From NCBI RefSeq assembly GCF_902167145.1, contig NC_050103.1, positions 30,930,001 through 30,994,000 on the forward strand: DNA of 64,000 nucleotides, in the 5' to 3' direction. Made by a program: the position numbers and the translations under genes. Shown piece by piece: positions 57,733-64,000 of this stretch. Below the pieces are notes generated by a model, which saw only the letters and a program-made list of their open reading frames with translations, made no database searches and was not told the DNA's origin. Within the stretch, counting starts at the first letter, position 1. Each line of letters begins with the position of its first letter. The stretch comes from Zea mays (taxonomy: Eukaryota; Streptophyta; Magnoliopsida; Poales; Poaceae).

Positions 57733-57879
57733 CCTAGATGGCGGGAATTTCTAATCGGCGCTCGACCATTGTCGCAGTGTTGCGGTGTCGCGTGGATCAG
57801 GTCGTACCCACACTAATCTGGGGTAACTAGTCGTGCCCCTAGTCCGTATAGGTCTCCGGAATGATTTCTAGTACTATTA

Positions 57880-58007
57880 GGGCTTGTTTGGGATCAAAGG
57901 TAATGGAGTGGATTGAGGGGGCTAGAATCCTATACTACTTAATTTTGAATAGTGAGGGATTATAGCCCCCTCAATCTCCTCCATTACCCTTTGTCCCAAA
58001 CAAGCCC
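57880..58007. mobile_element. Tourist-like MITE (128 bp) in LTR E
   Basis: GGGCTTGTTTGGGA...TCCCAAACAAGCCC-type ends with target duplication TTA (57877-57879, 58008-58010). Nearly full-length foldback. Confidence 0.88.
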
Positions 58008-58010
58008 TTA

Positions 58011-58137
58011 GGCCATGTTCGTTTTGTGCCAATCCATAGGGATTGAGGGGGATTAAATCCCCTACAAGTCAAAATCCTCTCCAATCCCTTCCAATCCCCC
58101 TCAATCCCTATGGTTTTGGGATCAAACGAACATGGCC
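58011..58137. mobile_element. Second Tourist-like MITE (127 bp), abutting the first
   Basis: GGCCATGTTCGTTT...AAACGAACATGGCC ends with TTA on both sides (58008-58010, 58138-58140). It shares the TTA at 58008-58010 with the preceding MITE, so one inserted at the other's target duplication. Confidence 0.88.
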
Positions 58138-59000
58138 TTAGGGGGAAATTTGGGTCGGGATGTCGGTGGGCCGTGCGCAACAATGGCGTCGCCGTGGGCG
58201 CGTGTTTCATCGTCGTCGCCAGCGGCGAATTGGGTAGGATCATCTTGAATCGTTGGATTCAGATGGGGCGGCCAGCATTAGATCTTCGAATACCCTTTTG
58301 GCTTAATCGAACCGGGGCGTTGATCTGGTGATAGACGACCCTAATCGCTTACATGGTCGCGGTTGATGTGGACCGCTGATCTGCGATACGATGACCCATA
58401 GAGTGTACCATTTTGTCGCCCTTGGGATTTGATCTAAACCACTCACGTAGGATCGGACGACCGACATCTTAACATACCCCTTCGCCACGACAGAATTGCT
58501 TAAGAGCCCCTGTGTTTTAACTAAACCAACCCACTGTCCACGGCAGATGGGTTCTGAGTCTTAGGACTTTTTACGTAGAAGGCCCTGAGCTATCTATTAT
58601 TAGTGCGCGCAGTCCAGACCTTTAAGTAAAATATAGAAATTTATTCAGAAAAGGAATTTAGTGCAAAATTAATTCCAAGAATTTGTTTAATTCATAGAAA
58701 ATTTATTTTAACTTCTTTTGAACCCATTTAGTTTCATTAATTTGGTATTAATATTGTTTATCACATAGTGTCTCTATTTAAGCATGAAACCTGTATTAAA
58801 ATTGATCACTTAATTATTTATGTACCGAACAGATGAAACCTTCGGAAAATCATAACTTAAAAGCTGTAACTCCTAATTTAGTGATTCTTGTTCCTACAAT
58901 CTCGTTACAAGCATAAATTATTAGTATGTATTTTGTATTCATGTTTGGTGTGGCGTTAATTTATCTTTTGTACCATGTTTGTTTGTATTGCTTCGAGTAG

Positions 59001-59066
59001 ACGACCCAGTGGCCGAGGATCCAGCTGTTCAGCAGGTAGAAGTTGCTGAGCAGAAGCTCATTGAAG
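59001..59066 (+). CDS. Element E LTR-embedded ORF, middle exon (predicted)
   Basis: 66 nt (2 + 21 codons + 1), acceptor CTTCGAGTAG|AC and GC-type donor GAAG|GCAAGC. The peptide is acidic (DDPVAEDPAVQQVEVAEQ). Same phases and same donor as in A, C and D. Confidence 0.5.
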
Positions 59067-59810
59067 GCAAGCTGTGCCCTTGACCACTTTTATTTACCCA
59101 TTAATGTTCTCTATAATCATTTTATCATGCATAGGCTTAATTTTGATGGGACCCAATAGGCCACCCTAGTATGGTTATCTTTTGACCTTGTTTACCCCTG
59201 AACTTTTGGGTAGTCTTTGCTATTGCTATATATGGTTCTGGGTGATGAGATAACTATTACTAGATTTTGCTACGATGGTGGTCAGAAGGGGGATTCCTGC
59301 ATTGCTCTTCCTAGAACTGTAGCGGGTTTCCTAAAGCTAGTGGAACTTTGTAAAGGCCTCATAGTGAATCCCTCGCCATTCACCTCGGTAGTTTCTAAGG
59401 GCCTTACAAACCCTGTCTAGACGGGATACACGACTTGTGGGTAACGGGTACCACCTCTGCAGAGTGTAAAACTGGTATACTAGCCGTGCTCGCGGTCATG
59501 AGCAGCTCAGGACTCTCGCATGATTTATTTATGGAATTAAATTCAATTTGTCATTTGCATCGCATTGTGGTTTATTAATAATTTTATCTATTATTACTCT
59601 GGTTTGGTATCTACTTACATTTAGTAACTGCTAATAAAATTTGACCAACTTATTAAAAGCAATGCTCAGCTTTAACCCTTAATTGTTGATCAGACTTACA
59701 CTTCACATGAGCTCCCACCTTTGGTGAGTTCATGCACATTATTCCCCACAACTTGTTGAGCTATGATCTTTTGTGAGCTCACACTTGCGATATATAAACC
59801 CCCCCCACAG

Positions 59811-59866
59811 GAGAAGAACAGGTGGTCCAGGAGGAGCCTTACAACGAAGAGTACGAGCTTATCTAG
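59811..59866 (+). CDS. Element E LTR-embedded ORF, last exon (predicted)
   Basis: Strong acceptor CCCCCCACAG|GAG; 56 nt (2 + 18 codons) to TAG. The acidic tail (EEQVVQEEPYNEEYELI) is similar in pattern to C's GEDEVVEEDF..YDEF. It joins in frame to 59001-59066 through a GC-AG intron (59067-59810). Confidence 0.5.
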
Positions 59867-60074
59867 GTGGCGTCTCCCAGTCAGCTTAATGACGCTAAGG
59901 AATAATATTTAGTTCGCTTTATTGTAATGATTTATTTTTGTAAGACTTCTGCTATGTATTAATGATACTTGTGACATTTATCTCTATACACTTTGTCATT
60001 ATATATGATGTTCTTTTTTGGCGCACATATGAGACGCACTTGGCTTTATCCCTTAAATCCGGGTGTGATAGAAG

Positions 60075-60086
60075 TGGTATCAGAGG
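60075..60086 (+). promoter_or_regulatory. Element E primer-binding site
   Basis: TGGTATCAGAGG is complementary to the 3' end of initiator tRNA-Met, the usual chromovirus primer. It is four bases after the LTR end. Confidence 0.93.
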
Positions 60087-60542
60087 AAATGTTGACTATA
60101 GGACGTAGATAGAACTGGACAAAACCCTTACCTACTTACCATTACTTTGATTCTTTCTATACTTATCTTGATCCTGTCTCACCTTTTGTTGTTCTCCTCT
60201 GATTATTCTTATCTTTTCTACTCTAGAAAGACAAGAAGGATTTCACACCTTGGAATCCTACATGTGTGACCCTCTAAAGAGATAGGAGACCTAAGACAAA
60301 ATTAAAATTATTTTCTCTATCTAAAGTGTTTGGATGATTGTTCTGATGATAAATGCCTGATTTGCTTCTTTGATTGATTGAAATAGTCTAGCAGGGCATT
60401 TTAGCATGTACCACCATAAGGTAATGTATTAGCCTTAGTAGGTGACACACTAATCTACTTAGCTAATAAGACCCCAAAAGATCATGTCTCGTAGCTACTC
60501 ATCTTGTCTACAATTCTTTCTTACCATGTGTTTCTAACCTAG
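60087..60542 (+). other. Element E: untranslated leader
   Basis: AT-rich sequence between the primer site and gag. No accessory ORF is present here, unlike element C. Confidence 0.6.
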
Positions 60543-61700
60543 ATGGTCAATACCATGAAGGGAGGTGGAATCGATCTACTTGACAACCCACACAACATGA
60601 GGGTTATTAGACAACAACAAGCAGAAATGAATCCTCTAAATCCTCCACCGGCTAGGACAGATCCAGTGGTCGTAGCTCAGATGCAGATGCTGAAACAGAT
60701 GTCAAATGCTATGATAGAAATGCAAGCTCAGATGAGGCATGAACGCCAGGAGATGCGGTAGGAAAGGCAGGAGATGAGAGAAGAAATTAGGCAAGAGAGA
60801 ATGGTACGATAACAACAATCACCAATGCCTCCACCACCACCACCAGCACCACCCCGGGACAAGCACCGGGAGTTCATGAGTCATAAGCCACCTACGTTCG
60901 CCAGCTCTCTAGATCCATTACATGCTGATGATTGGTTAAAATCAGTGGAGAAGATGCTAAATATTGCTCAATGCTCTGACCGGGAGAAGGTGCTTTATGC
61001 TTCTGGTCGTCTTACTGGTCCCGCTGCTAATTCGTGGATTCCTACACTGCTGCCCATGATGATGCCAATAATATTACTTGGGTAGAATTCACTACTCAGT
61101 TCAGAAACTACCATATTCCTGCTGGCCTGATGAAAATCAAGAAGAAGGAATTCTTATCACTAAAGCAGGGCAACATGTCAGTCAGTGAATATCATGACAA
61201 GTTTATTCAGCTATCACGGTATGCTCCAGACGAAGTGGCAGATGATGAAAGAAACCAGGAGCATTTCATGGAGGGACTTAATGGACCACTTCAATATTCA
61301 CTGGTTGCTCCCACCTTTCCATCATTCCAGAGGCTCCTAGACAAGGCTCTAGCTATTGAACACAAGCGTGTTTAGCTGTGTGAAATGAAGAGGAAGGCGA
61401 TCACCTAGGGCAGGGGAGCAGTAGCATTCGTCCTCGCTATGTTCTGCCCTAGGGTACACCAGCTCGTCCTAGAGGAGGACAGCGATCAGCGTAGTATGCA
61501 CCACAGGGGACTCCACAGACTGCACATACTCGTCAGGCTGCCCCCACTAGCACCCTGGCGAGACCTGTAGGACAGAGCACATGCACCACATGCTTCAAGT
61601 GTGGTCAGGTTGGGCACTATGCCAATGTTTGTCTGAAGAGGGTTCCCAGCACACCCGTCCAAAGCAAGCAACCAACTCTAGGTTCTGGCAAGGGATTCAA
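60543..61700 (+). pseudogene. Element E: gag
   Basis: ATG at 60543; a Met/Gln-rich helical N-terminus, a proline run (60822-60860), the gag core (DDWLKSVEKMLNIAQC; EYHDKFIQLSRYAPDEV) and the zinc knuckle CFKCGQVGHYANVC at 61591-61632 (C-x2-C-x4-H-x4-C). Broken by TAG at 60759, TAA at 60810, a frameshift near 61035, and TAGs near 61373 and 61407. Confidence 0.88.
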
Positions 61701-64000
61701 CATTGCCAGGTTCAATCAAGTCAGTGTTGATGCTACGCTGACTTAGCTGACATCGCTATTGGTATGTTTTATATTAATTCAATTCCTGTAGCAATACTAT
61801 TTGATTCTGGTGGTACGCATTCATTCATTTCTGCTAGTTACGCCAACACAAATGAGTTACCGCTTCAAAATATGGAAAAGCCACTTATAGTAATTACCCC
61901 TAAAGGGCCCGTTGAAGCAAATTATATGACAAACAGATTAACCTTGACATATGAGAAGGGAATTCTGGGCTACACCTATAGTATTAGAGGAGAGGAGTAT
62001 AGACCTAATCCTTGGTATGTCATGGTTAAGAAAAGAAAAGGCAGTTATACATTGTGCTAGGGGAACCGTAGAACTCACCAGCTCTAAAGGAGAAAGATTC
62101 GAAGTCGAGATTACCATAACCGCCTCTACCAAACCCTCTGTATATCTAGTAGATGGGAAATTTGTAGGCAGCAACATCCGTGTGGTTAGAGATTTCCCCG
62201 ATGTCTTTCCAGAGGAGTTACCCGGGATGCCACCAGATAGGAAAGTTGAATTTGTCATTGACCTCTTACCTGGAACTGCTCCTATTTCAAAAAGGCCATA
62301 TAGGATGTCAGTAGAAGAACTAAAGGAACTTAAGAAATAGTTAACGGAGTTACAGGAGGCTGGGTACATTCGACCGAGTTCCTCACCTTGGGGAGCACCG
62401 GTTATGTTTGTACAGAAGAAGGATGGTTCACAAAGGATGTGCGTTGATTATAGATCACTTAGTGATGTCACAATTAAGAACAATTATCCTTTACCTCGTA
62501 TTGAAGATTTATTTGATCAGATGAGAGGTGCTAGAGTATTCTCTAAAAGTGATCTTCGATCGGGTTATCATCAAATGAAGATTAGGCCATCTCATATTCC
62601 CAAGACGGCTTTCTCGACCCGATATGGTCTATATGAATTAACAGTCATGTCGTTTGGCTTAACTAATGCACCAGCCTACTTCATGAATCTGATGAATAAG
62701 GTGTTCAGGGAGTATATTGATAGATTTGTCGTGGTATTCATCGACGACATTCTTATTTATTCCAAGAATGATATTGATCATGAGGAACATCTGCTTGGTT
62801 CTACAGAAGTTACGGGATAATCAACCCTATGCCAAGTTCAGCAAGTGCGAGTTCTGGATTGATGAAGTACCATTCCTTGGGCACATCATCTCCAAGGACG
62901 GAATCTCAATGGATCTAGCTAAAGTAACAACATTAGTAGGTTGGAAGATACCAAGTTCAGTCACGAAGGTCTGGAGTTTCCTAGGACTCGCGGGCTATTA
63001 CCGGCGTTTCATTGAAGGATTCTCCAAGATAGAGAAACCTTTGACCTCATTATTGGAGAAGGGGAAAGAGTTTAAGTGGACTCATGAATGCCAAGAGAGT
63101 TTCAATCAACTGAGGTTTAAATTGATGTCAACCCTAGTGTTGATTATGCCAGATTTATAGAAGGGATTTGATATATATTGTGATGCGAGCCGCTAGGGCT
63201 TGGGATGTGTTCTTATGCAAGAGGGACATATGATCGCCTACGCGTCTCGCCAGTTGCGAAAACATGAGCTGAACTACCCCACTCATGAGTTAGAACTGGC
63301 AGCTGTAGTGCATGCTCTCAAGATTTGGAGGCATTACATTATGGGAACCAAATGCCAAGTCTACACTGATCATAAGAGCTTAAAGTACATCTTCACTTAG
63401 AAAGACCTCAACCTCAGGCAACGCTGTTGGTTGGAGCTCATTAAGGATTATGACTTGGAGATTCACTATCACCCGGGCAAGGCAAATCTAGTTGCAGATG
63501 ACTTGAATCGAAAAGAGCATGTCCATGCAGCTATTGTCGCCCAGCTACCTGATGAGTTAGTAGAGGATTTTAGAAGACTCAATGTAGGAATAGTTGCACA
63601 CACTTAAGGGATAATTTTAGAAGTGGAACCTACCTTGGAGCAGGAAATACGAAAGGGTCAGATCAGTGATGCTAAAATCCAAGAGATCAAAGATCTAATT
63701 GCTGAAGGTAGAGGTCCAGACTTTACGGAGGATGAGCAAGGCACAATATGGTTCAAGAACCGGATATGTGTTCCTGAGATAGACAGCCTCCGAGAAACCT
63801 TACTAAGGAAAGCCCATGACTTTGATTACTCCATTCATCCTGGTAGCACTAAGATGTATCAGGATCTAAAGCAAAAGTACTGGTGGTATGGGCTGAAAAG
63901 AGATGTAGCCGCACACGTGGCTGTGTGTGATGTATGTCAAAGAGTCAAAGTTGAACATCAAAGACCATCTGGACTGCTACACCCATTAAAAGTACCTGAA
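61701..64000 (+). pseudogene. Element E: pol (protease-RT-RNase H-start of integrase), runs off the window
   Basis: Protease loop FDSGGTHSFIS (about 61800; DSGATHSF in relatives), RT with [10 protein letters not shown] and [10 protein letters not shown] (about 62737-62763), RNase H ([30 protein letters not shown]). The integrase zinc finger ends CDVCQRVK near 63950. Stops at 62338, 63157, 63195, 63397 and 63604 and frameshifts near 61950-62040 and 62800 break it. Most stops replace Gln codons. No chromodomain can be checked because the window ends. Confidence 0.9.

Larger units (their letters stand above)
56011..60070 (+). repeat. Element E: 5' LTR (about 4.06 kb)
   Basis: TGTAATACCC at 56011 to GGGTGTGATA at 60070, four bases before the primer site. 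The terminal CA has decayed to TA. It holds a TATA box (56843), GC-rich leader (56870-57140), three MITEs (57217-58137), an AT-rich stretch, and the two LTR ORF exons (59001-59066, 59811-59866). It is inserted into the TNP2 coding sequence. The 3' LTR is outside the window. Confidence 0.88.

Noticed and set aside
60075..60086. tRNA gene fragment
   Set aside because: It is only the primer-binding site complementary to initiator tRNA-Met; no cloverleaf is present.

Overview
Plant nuclear DNA, almost certainly from a grass and probably a large-genome panicoid (maize/sorghum/sugarcane type). The evidence is high transposon density, long-LTR Tekay-like chromoviruses, Tat-lineage Ty3/gypsy elements with antisense accessory genes, CACTA transposons and Tourist/hAT/Mutator MITEs. 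I see no intact host gene, rRNA gene or tRNA gene. The window is a nested transposon cluster, and nearly every coding region is broken.

Layout. Element A (1-7109, +): 3' half of a chromovirus (RT-RNaseH-integrase-chromodomain) with its ~4.4 kb 3' LTR. Element D (about 7110-11639, -): a lone chromovirus LTR. Element C (about 11640-39603, -): a chromovirus with 5' LTR 36395-39603, an accessory ORF, gag, pol, and a 3' LTR split in two (28762-30176 and 11640-13187). Element B (13188-28761, -) caused that split: a Tat-type LTR element with 632/633-bp LTRs and target duplication GTCAT. B's integrase is interrupted by a 7.75-kb CACTA transposon (19027-26781, target duplication TGG). The CACTA holds fragments of at least three host genes (low-molecular-weight tyrosine phosphatase, DEAD-box helicase RH7-like, ribosomal protein S4) and three MITEs.

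From 39604 rightwards there is a CACTA-like remnant with a TNP2 transposase pseudogene (53755-56010, -). It is interrupted by element F (41357-53326, -; Tat type; target duplication ATTGT), and F's 3' end plus its flank is tandemly duplicated (40102-41268). Element E (56011 to beyond 64000, +) is a chromovirus inserted inside the TNP2 gene; its 5' LTR carries three MITEs.

Two themes go beyond ordinary transposon annotation. (1) All the long chromovirus LTRs (A, C, D, E) contain what looks like a spliced small gene. An exon flanked by phase-1 splice sites ends in the GC-type donor AG|GCAAG and joins in frame, about 0.7-1.0 kb downstream, to an exon that ends the ORF 0.2-0.3 kb before the LTR end; most of these products are acidic. 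(2) Both Tat elements (B and F) carry a gene opposite to pol, convergent with it, with its own TATA box and introns. Between the two convergent units lies a tandem-repeat array built on the core CCCTTAGG. In-frame stops in the chromovirus ORFs are mostly TAG and mostly explained by CAG>TAG or CTGG>CTAG, the mark expected from long-term CHG methylation and deamination.
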